From contig NZ_CP120361.1 of assembly GCF_029457495.1 (NCBI RefSeq), forward strand, positions 2,248,001-2,312,000: a DNA stretch of 64,000 bases, written 5' to 3'. The position numbers and the translations under genes are program-made. The notes beneath the pieces are model-generated. The model was not told the DNA's origin, searched no databases, and worked only from the letters and a program-made list of their open reading frames with translations. The stretch's first letter is position 1. Each line of letters starts with the position of its first letter. Of the stretch, positions 1 to 8,061 are shown one piece after another. This DNA comes from Chelativorans sp. AA-79. Its GTDB lineage: Bacteria; Pseudomonadota; Alphaproteobacteria; Rhizobiales; Rhizobiaceae.

Positions 1-51
1 TGCAGGACGCGGGCAATCTTCCGCTTTCGATTAACCTCCTGTAAGGAGCCT

Positions 52-156
52 ATGGAACAACTAGCGGATGTAAATTGCGTGGTGGGGGCATGCGTTTTCA
101 TAAAGCGGAATCCGCTTTCTTCGTCTTTATTGCAATGGTTTTCGGGGCGGGGGTGA
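52..156 (+). CDS. Possible 34-aa upstream ORF
   Basis: A small ORF starts at an ATG preceded at good spacing by a strong Shine-Dalgarno (taaggagccta). It runs out of frame into the start of the GGDEF gene that begins at 90. The peptide (begins MEQLADVNCVVG) matches no family I know. It could be an upstream ORF that couples or tempers translation of the cyclase, or the ribosome-binding site could be chance. Low confidence. Confidence 0.2.
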   Translation: MEQLADVNCVVGACVFIKRNPLSSSLLQWFSGRG

Positions 157-869
157 CACTCCTTGCATCCTATGGCGTCATGCGCAGGAACACGCATCTC
201 CTGCATTCCGGCGGGTTCGATGAATTCACCCTGCTCCTGTTCGTAACCGGTGTCCTGCTCGCCACCGCCATCACGTTCGGGATGTTCTTCATCTACCCGC
301 TCATTCGCACGCAGGTCGAGGAGGAGGGGAAGCTCAGGGCGATGACGGAATCGCTCAGCGCACGGTCGGAAACGCTGGAATATGCCGCCTATACGGACAG
401 CCTGACCGGCACGCATAATCGCCGCTATTTCGATGATGCACTCGAGGAGTATCTGCGCGAGTTCGGCCGCATCCAAAGGCCGGTGGGGCTGATCGTGCTC
501 GACCTCGACCATTTCAAGCAAATCAATGACGGATATGGCCACGATGTGGGCGACGAGGTGTTGCGCCAGGTGGCCGCTTGCCTGCAGGAGCTGATGCGTC
601 ATCACGATGTGGTCGCGCGGCTGGGCGGAGAGGAATTCGCCATCATCGCGCCAAACATGACGGAGCACGGGCTCGCATTCTTGGGCGAGCGCGTCCGGGC
701 TGCCGTTTCCGCGCTTGTCCTCGATATCGGCGATCTGCGGGTCGGCGTCTCCACGAGCGTGGGGGTTGCCATATGGGACGGCGAAGAAAACGCGGAGGCA
801 TTCTACCGCCGTGCCGACCGCATGTTGTACCGGGCGAAGCGGATGGGGCGGAACCGCGTTTGTGCCTAG
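90..869 (+). CDS. Membrane-anchored GGDEF diguanylate cyclase
   Basis: Predicted to make cyclic di-GMP from two GTP at the inner membrane. The 259-aa protein has two N-terminal membrane segments (about residues 9-30 and 46-70), a short coiled linker, and a C-terminal GGDEF domain (about 100-259). The active-site motif is GGEEF at 179-183. An RHHD I-site (170-173) lies five residues before it, so product inhibition is likely. There is no EAL domain and no recognisable sensor domain beyond the short periplasmic loop between the two membrane segments. The ATG at 90 was chosen because the in-frame TTG at 75 only adds a few residues. It appears to be monocistronic. Confidence 0.9.
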   Translation: MRFHKAESAFFVFIAMVFGAGVTLLASYGVMRRNTHLLHSGGFDEFTLLLFVTGVLLATAITFGMFFIYPLIRTQVEEEGKLRAMTESLSARSETLEYAAYTDSLTGTHNRRYFDDALEEYLREFGRIQRPVGLIVLDLDHFKQINDGYGHDVGDEVLRQVAACLQELMRHHDVVARLGGEEFAIIAPNMTEHGLAFLGERVRAAVSALVLDIGDLRVGVSTSVGVAIWDGEENAEAFYRRADRMLYRAKRMGRNRVCA

Positions 870-955
870 GCCGGCAGAACCGGTTTGCATTCGCCCTTGA
901 GACATCCCGTCGGATGCGATAGCGGGGCCGGAAGCATCATGGACGGATGGGAGTG

Positions 956-1309
956 ATGGCGGTCACGATCTACGGCATCAAGAACTGCGATACGATGAAG
1001 AAGGCCCGCGCCTGGCTGGACACGCAGGGGGTCGCCTACGCGTTCCATGACTACAAGGCGGAGGGCATCGATCGCACCCGGCTGGAAGGCTGGGCGCGCA
1101 AAGTCGGCTGGGAGGTCCTGCTGAACCGGGCGGGCACGACCTTCCGCAAGCTTCCGGAGGGCGAGAAGGACGGCCTCACGGAAAGCAGGGTGATCGCCTT
1201 GATGCTCGCACACCCGACCGCGATCAAACGGCCCGTGCTCGAAGCGGAAGGCATCCTTCTCGTCGGCTTCAAGCCGGCCGAATACGAGGCCCGGCTGGGC
1301 GCGCACTGA
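956..1309 (+). CDS. ArsC/Spx-like reductase family protein (YffB type)
   Basis: A 117-aa thioredoxin-fold protein of the ArsC/Spx family. The N-terminal motif GIKNCDTMKKA places a single redox cysteine at residue 11. The family's small alpha/beta fold fits the whole length. YffB-type members are thought to act as glutathione-dependent thiol reductases, and arsenate reduction is not assured. No ars genes lie nearby. The start at 956 gives the usual MxxTIYGIKNC beginning, while the ATG at 947 would add three residues. It converges with the HerA-type ATPase gene, leaving only 16 bp between them. Confidence 0.85.
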   Translation: MAVTIYGIKNCDTMKKARAWLDTQGVAYAFHDYKAEGIDRTRLEGWARKVGWEVLLNRAGTTFRKLPEGEKDGLTESRVIALMLAHPTAIKRPVLEAEGILLVGFKPAEYEARLGAH

Positions 1310-1325
1310 GCCGCGGCGGGTTCGC

Positions 1326-3122
1326 TCAGCGGAAAAGGCGGCTGGCGGGCGTGGCCGAGGAGGTATCGCTCTCCCGTATGGGGCTGAGCGCCTCGCCCGG
1401 TATGCTGCTTGCCGTACCGAACAGGGAGGATGCCCGGCCGCGGCGGCCGGTATCCCGCATGCGATCCACGACCGAGGCAAGATCGACGTCGCCGGCGGAA
1501 GCCCCGGCATCGCCGCCCCAGCCGGCGTCCTCCTTGAGGCCTGGAAGAAGCTCGCTCGGCAATTGCTCGAATTTCATGCGCATGGTGGTGGCGACGCCGT
1601 CGCCGAAGGCGATCGCCTCGCGCTGGCCGATGGCCGAGAGGAAATTGAGGATGGAAGCGGAGGAATCGGGGATGGCCGAGCGGATGATTGCCTGATCCTG
1701 CTCGTTGGCAAGCCGCATGGCGAAGACGGTCGAACACTGTGACAGCACGGTCGGGTCGAGGTCGCCCGGGCGCTGCGTGACCACGCCGAGATAGCAGCCA
1801 TATTTGCGGCCTTCCTTGGCGATGCGTGAAAGGGCGTGACGGGTCGGTGCGAAGCCCAGCCGGGGATCGGCCGGCATGTAGCGGTGCGCCTCCTCGCAGA
1901 GGAGGAGCAGCTTGAGCTTTCCCTCGCTCCACAGCGCCAGGTCGAAGGCAAGGCGGGCGAGAACGGAGCAGACGGAATTGACCACTTCCGAAGGCAGTCC
2001 GGCCATCTCGAAGCAGGTCACCGGCCGGCCTTCGCTGGGGATCCGGAAGATGCGGCCGATGGTCTCGTGGATCGAATCCTCGATCAGGCGCGAGGCGAAC
2101 ATGAAGCGATAGCGCGGGTCGTTGACGGCTGCGTCGATGCGCGCGCGCAGCTGGCGGTAGAAAGGGCGCTCGTTCTTGGCTTCGAGCTGGCCCATGCGGT
2201 CGTCGATCTCGCGGATAACATCGGCCACGCGGTAGGGGACCGGCGTGTCGGCCGTGATGCCGCCGGCATCGGCTGCCCGTTTCAGAACGCCGCCGCCGGG
2301 ATTGCGGTAAAGATGCTTGGCCGAGGCGACCAGATCCCGCAGGAGGTCCACCTCTTCCGCCACCGCCTCGCGCCCGCGATAGAGCACCTCCACGAGCTCT
2401 TCCAGCCGGAAAAGCCAGAAAGGCAGGTCGAGCGCGTTCGTATCGATGCGTACGGAATATTCCGGCAGGGACGGAGCGAACTCGTTGTGCGGGTCGAGGA
2501 TGAGAACGCGCAGGTCCGGGCGGACCGCGATCATCTTGCGCAGCAACAGGGAGACCGCGGTCGACTTGCCCACGCCCGTGGTGCCCACCACGGCGAAGTG
2601 GCGGTTGAGCGTCTCGTCCACCGCCAGGCAGGCTTCTATGGAACTGTCCTGCGACAGGCGCCCGATGGCGGCGGAGCGGCGGCCGCCGAGATCGTAGATG
2701 GCGCGCAGGTCACTGGCGCGGATACGATGGGCGATCGCGCCCACATGCGGATATTCGGTGATGCCGCGATCGAAAACCGAGCCGCCCTCCTGGTCGCGCA
2801 CCTCGCCGATGAGCTCGACGGAGATCGCGAGGGGATTGTCCTCCTGTTCCTCCCAGCGGCGCTGCGGACGCTCGATGGCATAGACGAGGCCCACGGTCCG
2901 GATGGCTCCGAGATTGATGGAGATCAGCTTCCCGACGGTCCAAGTCCCGGCGAGGGAGGCTTCCTCCTTGCCGATCCTGGCGGCGATGACGGCACGGGCG
3001 CCGTCGCACTGGACGACATGGCCGAGCGCGCGGGACCGCGGCTGCTCCGCCGCCCGCCGCTCCTGCGGCGTCGTCTCACCCGGAACGCTGTTTCCGCCAG
3101 CATACATGTCAAAGACCCCCAT
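1326..3122 (-). CDS. HerA-like DNA-translocating ATPase (DUF87)
   Basis: A 598-aa ATPase of the HerA/FtsK-like hexameric translocase group. An N-terminal HAS-barrel-like region (about 35-150) is followed by the RecA-type core. Walker A is GTTGVGKST at about 180-188, the LDPHNE motif follows, and Walker B is LLLLCEEAHRYMP in the C-terminal half. HerA proteins normally pair with NurA nuclease in archaea; bacterial homologues of this type are often encoded alone, as here, with roles in DNA end processing that are poorly defined. The start at 3122 (MGVFDMYAGG) was chosen because the upstream extension to 3452 is low-complexity and overlaps the neighbouring gene on the other strand. Confidence 0.85.
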   Translation of the reverse strand: MGVFDMYAGGNSVPGETTPQERRAAEQPRSRALGHVVQCDGARAVIAARIGKEEASLAGTWTVGKLISINLGAIRTVGLVYAIERPQRRWEEQEDNPLAISVELIGEVRDQEGGSVFDRGITEYPHVGAIAHRIRASDLRAIYDLGGRRSAAIGRLSQDSSIEACLAVDETLNRHFAVVGTTGVGKSTAVSLLLRKMIAVRPDLRVLILDPHNEFAPSLPEYSVRIDTNALDLPFWLFRLEELVEVLYRGREAVAEEVDLLRDLVASAKHLYRNPGGGVLKRAADAGGITADTPVPYRVADVIREIDDRMGQLEAKNERPFYRQLRARIDAAVNDPRYRFMFASRLIEDSIHETIGRIFRIPSEGRPVTCFEMAGLPSEVVNSVCSVLARLAFDLALWSEGKLKLLLLCEEAHRYMPADPRLGFAPTRHALSRIAKEGRKYGCYLGVVTQRPGDLDPTVLSQCSTVFAMRLANEQDQAIIRSAIPDSSASILNFLSAIGQREAIAFGDGVATTMRMKFEQLPSELLPGLKEDAGWGGDAGASAGDVDLASVVDRMRDTGRRGRASSLFGTASSIPGEALSPIRESDTSSATPASRLFR

Positions 3123-3264
3123 TGCCGCAGCGATGCACGCTATCGCGGGTGGAGTTAAGGGGGGGTGAGATGGGAGGGTTGAGGAACGGTTAACGGATTC
3201 CACGTCGACGATGCCGGTGGCGGTGAAACCTGCTAAAATCCCCGCTTCAGGTGGGAGAGCGGTT

Positions 3265-3945
3265 ATGTCCCCTATGGATGCCTCGACGGACGGCGCATCG
3301 GCCGCCCTGCGCGAATGGGATGTGGTGCTGGATTTCTGGTTTCCGGAGGGGCGCGACCTTAGCATCGATGCCACGATCCATAACGAATACTGGATGTGGA
3401 GGATGCGCGGCGGCGCGGATGCCGAGATCATCGCTCGCTTTCCGGAAGTCACGGAGAGTGCGGTACGTGGAGATTTCGAACACTGGGCGGACGATCCCTA
3501 CGGCAGGCTCGCCCTCATTATCGTGCTGGACCAGTTTCCTCGCTCGCTCTGGCGCGATACGCCGCGCGCCTTCGCACAGGACGGGAAGGCGCTCACCTTG
3601 GCCTTGGAGGGATATGAAAACGGCCACTACGGCGCGCTGGAGACGCCCTGGCACAAGACGGTCTACAACCTGCCTCTGGTCCATTGCGAAGGGCCGGATC
3701 ATCTGGAGCGAGTCGCCAGGGCGATCGGGCTTGCGCAGGAAATTCTTTCCGACGCCCCGGCGCATCTCAAGCCGGGCTACCAATTCGCTGCCGAACAGCC
3801 GGTGGAAGCGGGCAAGGTGATTGCCGCCTTCGGTCGTCATCCGCACCGCAACGCGGTGCTCGGCAGGGAGTCTACCCCTGAGGAAGCGGCTTATATCGCT
3901 AAAGGTCGCTTTCCCCATCTCCGCATGCCGCAGGCCCTATCCTAA
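3265..3945 (+). CDS. DUF924 family protein
   Basis: A 226-aa, largely helical DUF924 protein. Typical features are the early motif VLDFWFPEG, then DQFPR in the middle and the late LPLVHCEG and GRHPHRN motifs. The biochemical function of the family is unknown. The start at 3265 is supported by an upstream AGGTGGGAG ribosome-binding site. An in-frame ATG at 3211 lies inside the promoter region shared with the divergent ATPase gene. It converges with the acetyltransferase gene. Confidence 0.85.
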   Translation: MSPMDASTDGASAALREWDVVLDFWFPEGRDLSIDATIHNEYWMWRMRGGADAEIIARFPEVTESAVRGDFEHWADDPYGRLALIIVLDQFPRSLWRDTPRAFAQDGKALTLALEGYENGHYGALETPWHKTVYNLPLVHCEGPDHLERVARAIGLAQEILSDAPAHLKPGYQFAAEQPVEAGKVIAAFGRHPHRNAVLGRESTPEEAAYIAKGRFPHLRMPQALS

Positions 3946-3954
3946 GGGCGACGG

Positions 3955-4509
3955 TCACCCACGGAGCGATGGATTCCGAATGCGGTAGACCACGTGCGGG
4001 CGCAGCGGGTGGCCTTCCGGAATCCTTGGATGGCGATAGTCGTCGTCCGGATCGTAGGTCATCCCGATCTTCTGCATCACACGCTGGCTGGGAAGATTGA
4101 GGCGCGCGGTGAAGGCGACCACTTCAGGCAGGCCGATGGACCAGGCATAATCGAGCCATGCCCGTGCACCCTCGGGCGCCAGTCCGCGCCCCCAGAACTC
4201 CTTGCCGATCACCCAGCCGATCTCGACCTCGGGATTGCTTAGGATGGCCGCTCGGATCACATCGGGCGCGAAGCCCGTTCCGATCAGGCCGATGAGCCTG
4301 CCGTCCTCCTTCAGTTCGGCCGCCTGGAAATGAAAGCCGTTGGTGCGGGCACGCTCGATCGCAAGGTCGATATCCGCGTTCACCTCCTGCGGCGTCAGCA
4401 CCCTGGGATAGAAGCGCCGCACGTGGGGATCGCCGTGGATCCTGGCCATCGGCGCGCGGTCGCGGTCCTCCCAGGGGCGCAGGATCAGACGTTCCGTGAC
4501 GATCTTCAT
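3955..4509 (-). CDS. GNAT family N-acetyltransferase (RimJ/RimL type)
   Basis: A 184-aa acetyltransferase of the Acetyltransf_3 type. It begins with the classic TERLILRPW strand and shows the acetyl-CoA region EIGWVIGKEFWGRGLAPEG, followed by a C-terminal motif NLPSQRVMQKIGM that is standard for RimJ/RimL/SpeG relatives. The natural substrate cannot be told from sequence. The ATG at 4509 has a GGAG eight bases upstream; an ATG at 4518 would add MRP. Confidence 0.85.
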   Translation of the reverse strand: MKIVTERLILRPWEDRDRAPMARIHGDPHVRRFYPRVLTPQEVNADIDLAIERARTNGFHFQAAELKEDGRLIGLIGTGFAPDVIRAAILSNPEVEIGWVIGKEFWGRGLAPEGARAWLDYAWSIGLPEVVAFTARLNLPSQRVMQKIGMTYDPDDDYRHPRIPEGHPLRPHVVYRIRNPSLRG

Positions 4510-4584
4510 CGGCCTCATCTCCGAATTGCGGAAAGTTTATTAGACGCGGAGGCGGAGGAAGGCCAGCCGCTTGAGAGAATGGCG

Positions 4585-4613
4585 TTGACACCGGCTACCA
4601 TACCCCCTTATTG
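4585..4613 (+). promoter_or_regulatory. Putative sigma-70 promoter of the ilvIH operon
   Basis: A perfect -35 hexamer TTGACA (4585-4590) is followed after 17 bp by a weak -10 (TTATTG, or CTTATT one base earlier). It lies just ahead of the ilv leader peptide at 4623, where a promoter is expected. The -10 is poor, so the assignment rests mostly on the -35 and on position. Confidence 0.45.
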
Positions 4614-4622
4614 TCCGCGCCC

Positions 4623-4676
4623 ATGATGATCAGGATCATTCTCGTAGTAGGAAGGCACATGGGCAGGGCGGCGTAG
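4623..4676 (+). CDS. ilv operon leader peptide (17 aa, Ile/Val/Leu rich)
   Basis: The ATG at 4623 opens a 17-codon frame, MMIRIILVVGRHMGRAA, ending at TAG 4674. Six of residues 3-9 are regulatory amino acids in the order Ile, Ile, Ile, Leu, Val, Val, interrupted by one Arg. It is followed 34 bp later by an intrinsic terminator and then the acetolactate synthase gene. This is the architecture of transcription attenuation by ribosome stalling on charged tRNA-Ile/Val/Leu. The stop codon sits in a GGCGGC/GCCGCC hairpin, which may be the pause or anti-antiterminator stem. Confidence 0.75.
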   Translation: MMIRIILVVGRHMGRAA

Positions 4677-4710
4677 CCGCCGGGCGACAGCCACTCATGT
4701 GCGAATGTCA

Positions 4711-4733
4711 GGCTCCCTCCGGGGGCCTTTTTT
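4711..4733 (+). terminator. Attenuator terminator before ilvI
   Basis: A GC-rich stem GGCTCCC/GGGGGCC (one G-U pair) with a TCC loop is followed at once by a run of six T. It stands between the leader peptide and the acetolactate synthase start, so it should terminate transcription when branched-chain amino acids are plentiful. Confidence 0.75.
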
Positions 4734-4771
4734 ATTGGCCGGAAACGATACAGCAGCACGGGAAAAGAACG

Positions 4772-6574
4772 ATGGAACAGCGGGCGGCAGAGCCGAAGGC
4801 ACGCGAAGCGGGCAGGCAGGAGATGACGGGTGCCGAGATGGTGGTGCAGGCGCTGAAGGACAACGGCGTCGAGCACATTTTCGGCTATCCGGGCGGTGCG
4901 GTGCTTCCCATCTATGACGAACTGTTCCAGCAGGAGGAGGTCCAGCACATCCTCGTTCGCCACGAGCAGGGCGCCGGCCATGCGGCGGAGGGCTATGCGC
5001 GCTCCACCGGCAAGGCGGGCGTCATGCTGGTGACCTCCGGTCCGGGCGCCACCAACGCCGTCACGCCGCTGCAGGACGCGCTCATGGATTCCATCCCGCT
5101 CGTCTGCATCACCGGTCAGGTGCCGACGTCGCTGATCGGCTCCGATGCGTTCCAGGAGTGCGATACGGTCGGCATCACGCGGCCCTGCACCAAGCACAAC
5201 TGGCTGGTGCGGGACGTGAACGAGCTCGCCGCCGTCCTGCACGAGGCATTCCACATCGCCCAGACCGGGCGGCCGGGGCCGGTGGTGGTCGACATCCCGA
5301 AGGATGTCCAGTTCGCCAAGGGCATCTACACGCCGCCACAGACGGCGCCCCGCACGAGCTATCATCCGGCCGTCGCCGGCGACCAGGAGAAGATCCGCGC
5401 GGCGATCGCCCTGATGGCCGGCGCGAAGCGGCCCGTCATCTACTCGGGCGGCGGGGTCGTCAATGCCGGGCCGGAGGCCAGCCACTTGCTGCGCGAACTG
5501 GTGGAACTCACCGGCTTTCCGATCACGTCCACGCTGATGGGGCTCGGTGCTTATCCCGCTTCGGGCAAGAACTGGCTCGGCATGCTGGGGATGCACGGCA
5601 CCTACGAGGCCAACATGGCCATGCACGACTGCGACGTGATGGTCTGCATCGGCGCGCGTTTCGACGACCGCATCACCGGCCGGCTCGATGCCTTCTCGCC
5701 TGACTCGCGCAAGATCCATGTCGATGTCGACCCGTCCTCGATCAACAAGAACGTGCATGTGGACATCCCTATCATCGGCGATGCCGGCCGCGTGCTGGAG
5801 GATATGGTGCGGCTGTGGCGCGCGAACGCCAGGACGGACAAGGCCGCGCTTGCACCCTGGTGGGGGCAGATCGAGAAGTGGCGCGCGCGCCATTCGCTGG
5901 CCTACAAGCCCAGCAACGACGTGATCATGCCGCAATATGCGATCCACAGGCTCTACGAGCTGACCAGGGACCGCGATGTCTACATCACCACCGAGGTGGG
6001 GCAGCACCAGATGTGGGCGGCCCAGCATTTCGGCTTCGAGGAGCCCAACCGCTGGATGACCTCCGGCGGCCTCGGCACGATGGGATATGGCCTGCCGGCC
6101 GCCCTTGGCGTGCAGATCGCGCATCCGGACGCGCTGGTCATCGACATTGCCGGGGACGCTTCGGTGCTCATGACGATGCAGGAGATGAGCTCGGCGGTGC
6201 AGCACAATGCGCCGATCAAGATCTTCATTCTCAACAACCAGTATATGGGCATGGTGCGCCAGTGGCAGCAGCTTCTGCACGGCAACCGGCTGTCGCATTC
6301 CTACACCGAGGCGCTGCCGGATTTCGTGAAGCTGGCGGAAGCCTACGGCTGCCACGGCATACGCTGCGAGAAGCCGGGCGATCTGGATGATGCGATCCGC
6401 GAGATGATCGAGGTGAAGCAGCCCGTCATCTTCGACTGCCGGGTCGCCAATCTCGCCAATTGCTTCCCCATGATCCCGTCGGGGAAGGCGCACAACGAGA
6501 TGCTGCTTCCGGACGAGGCGACCGACGAGGCGGTGGCGAACGCCATCGACGCGAAGGGAAGGGCGCTGGTGTAG
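4772..6574 (+). CDS. ilvI: Acetolactate synthase, large (catalytic) subunit
   Basis: Catalyses the thiamine-diphosphate step that condenses pyruvate with pyruvate or 2-oxobutyrate, the first common step to valine, leucine and isoleucine. The 600-aa length is normal. The catalytic glutamate lies in the motif RHEQGAGHAAEGYAR (E65). The ThDP/metal-binding segment is GDASVL followed by the NN pair at about residues 460-490. The FGYPGGAVLPIYDEL signature is intact. The start at 4772 was chosen because the longer in-frame start at 4697 overlaps the attenuator terminator. The gene is first in an operon with ilvH 60 bp downstream and is controlled by the leader-peptide attenuator. It might also be named ilvB. 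Confidence 0.97.
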   Translation: MEQRAAEPKAREAGRQEMTGAEMVVQALKDNGVEHIFGYPGGAVLPIYDELFQQEEVQHILVRHEQGAGHAAEGYARSTGKAGVMLVTSGPGATNAVTPLQDALMDSIPLVCITGQVPTSLIGSDAFQECDTVGITRPCTKHNWLVRDVNELAAVLHEAFHIAQTGRPGPVVVDIPKDVQFAKGIYTPPQTAPRTSYHPAVAGDQEKIRAAIALMAGAKRPVIYSGGGVVNAGPEASHLLRELVELTGFPITSTLMGLGAYPASGKNWLGMLGMHGTYEANMAMHDCDVMVCIGARFDDRITGRLDAFSPDSRKIHVDVDPSSINKNVHVDIPIIGDAGRVLEDMVRLWRANARTDKAALAPWWGQIEKWRARHSLAYKPSNDVIMPQYAIHRLYELTRDRDVYITTEVGQHQMWAAQHFGFEEPNRWMTSGGLGTMGYGLPAALGVQIAHPDALVIDIAGDASVLMTMQEMSSAVQHNAPIKIFILNNQYMGMVRQWQQLLHGNRLSHSYTEALPDFVKLAEAYGCHGIRCEKPGDLDDAIREMIEVKQPVIFDCRVANLANCFPMIPSGKAHNEMLLPDEATDEAVANAIDAKGRALV

Positions 6575-6634
6575 GTTGCAGAACCTGTTTGCAATCAGAG
6601 TTTAAGACAAAAGAGTTCGCAAAGAGATTCATCC

Positions 6635-7207
6635 ATGAACGCCCAGCTTCAGCCGACCGGTTCGGCCTATTTCATCACCAAGGAAACGGAAAAGGCCGAG
6701 ACGCGCACGCTCGCGGTGCTCGTCGACAACGAGCCGGGGGTACTCGCCCGCGTCATCGGCCTGTTCTCCGGCCGCGGCTACAATATCGACAGTCTCACCG
6801 TCTCGGAAACGGAGCACGAGCGGCATCTCTCGCGCATCACCATCGTCACGCGCGGCACGCCGCATGTGCTCGAACAGATCAAGCATCAGGTCGAGCGCAT
6901 CGTGCCGGTTCACCGGGTAGTGGACCTGACCACGACGGCGCATGAACGCGGCCAGGAGCGCCCGCTGGAGCGTGAGCTTGCCATGGTGAAGGTGCGCGGA
7001 ACGGGCAATAACCGCGTCGAGGCCCTCCGCCTTGCGGATGCCTTCCGCGCGCAGGTGATCGACGCCAATACCGAGCACTTCATCTTCGAGATCACCGGGC
7101 GCGTGTCGAAGATCGAGCAATTCATCGCCATCATGAAACCGCTCGGGCTGGTGGAGGTCTGCCGCACGGGCGCTGCCGCGATGAATCGCGGGCCGGAGGG
7201 GATGTAG
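6635..7207 (+). CDS. ilvH: Acetolactate synthase, small (regulatory) subunit
   Basis: Regulatory subunit that activates the catalytic subunit and confers valine feedback inhibition. The 190-aa protein has an N-terminal ACT domain (about 20-95; motif LVDNEPGVLARVIGLFSGRG) and the C-terminal AHAS small-subunit domain. It lies 60 bp downstream of ilvI on the same strand with no terminator between. The spacer contains no other ORF. Confidence 0.97.
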   Translation: MNAQLQPTGSAYFITKETEKAETRTLAVLVDNEPGVLARVIGLFSGRGYNIDSLTVSETEHERHLSRITIVTRGTPHVLEQIKHQVERIVPVHRVVDLTTTAHERGQERPLERELAMVKVRGTGNNRVEALRLADAFRAQVIDANTEHFIFEITGRVSKIEQFIAIMKPLGLVEVCRTGAAAMNRGPEGM

Positions 7208-7330
7208 GCTCCCCTTGAAGTGGTGTCCGCGGCGATATACTTCGTGTACGGAGGCGGGATAGCGCCCGCACTCCTGCAGATCGGCTGAGCCAGTCGCCGG
7301 CACATCCTGGCTCTTGGAAGCGGCGCTATA

Positions 7331-7351
7331 TAGGTCAATCTTATTGACCTA
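7331..7351. promoter_or_regulatory. Palindromic operator candidate upstream of lysE-type gene
   Basis: Perfect 9-bp arms TAGGTCAAT / ATTGACCTA are separated by CTT. The site sits 24 bp before the start of the LysE-type exporter and next to a TATA-like hexamer, a typical place for a repressor site. No adjacent regulator gene is present, so the regulator is unknown. Confidence 0.5.
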
Positions 7352-7375
7352 AGATGTTTCGAATGGAGTTGAGCC

Positions 7376-7972
7376 ATGCCGCTCGACGTCTTTGCCGCCC
7401 TCCTGGTCTTTTCCTTCGTGTCCTCGATCACGCCGGGGCCGAACAATTTCATGCTGCTCGCTTCGGGCGTGAATTTCGGCTTCGTGCGCACGATCCCGCA
7501 CATGCTGGGCATCGGCGCGGGCTTCGTTTCACTCCTGCTCGCGGTGGGATTTGGCCTCGGCGCTCTGCTGACCGCCTATCCGCAACTGGGCTTCGCCCTT
7601 AAAATCCTGGGTGGCGCCTATCTTCTTTATCTCGCCTGGAAAATCGCCACGTCGCGCGCCCTGGCGGACGACCGGGAGGACGGCGCAAGGCCCATGAGCT
7701 TCGTGCAGGCCGCGCTCTTCCAATGGGTCAACCCCAAGGGCTGGGTCATGGCGGTCACGGCCATGGCGGTCTACACGGACCCGCGTTCTCCGTTTCTCTC
7801 CGTCCTGCTGGTGGCGTTCGCCTTTGCCCTGGTGAACCTTCCCAGCGTTTCGGCCTGGGCCGGCTTCGGCGTGGCGCTACGCAGTTTCCTGGCCGATCCG
7901 GTGCGGCTCAAATGGTTCAACATCGCGATGGGGCTGGCGCTCGCCGTCACGCTCTGGCCGATGATGCGTTGA
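7376..7972 (+). CDS. LysE/RhtB family amino-acid exporter
   Basis: A 198-aa inner-membrane protein with about six hydrophobic segments. It carries the family signature SSITPGPNNFMLLASGV at its first loop and the conserved FQWVNPKGW motif midway. The family exports amino acids or homoserine lactone-type compounds; the substrate here is not evident. It is transcribed alone behind a palindromic operator. Nothing links it to the ilv genes except position. Confidence 0.88.
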   Translation: MPLDVFAALLVFSFVSSITPGPNNFMLLASGVNFGFVRTIPHMLGIGAGFVSLLLAVGFGLGALLTAYPQLGFALKILGGAYLLYLAWKIATSRALADDREDGARPMSFVQAALFQWVNPKGWVMAVTAMAVYTDPRSPFLSVLLVAFAFALVNLPSVSAWAGFGVALRSFLADPVRLKWFNIAMGLALAVTLWPMMR

Positions 7973-8061
7973 CCTTCCGGCAGGTGCCGGCGGCATCGTG
8001 CTTTGACGGGAATGGACGAAGCGGCTCTGTTCAGCCCGCCCAGAATCTGGTTTCTGGGCGC

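Noticed and set aside
4697-4771. N-terminal extension of the acetolactate synthase from an ATG at 4697
   Set aside because: It would start inside the attenuator region and run through the terminator hairpin; the ATG at 4772 gives the normal family length.
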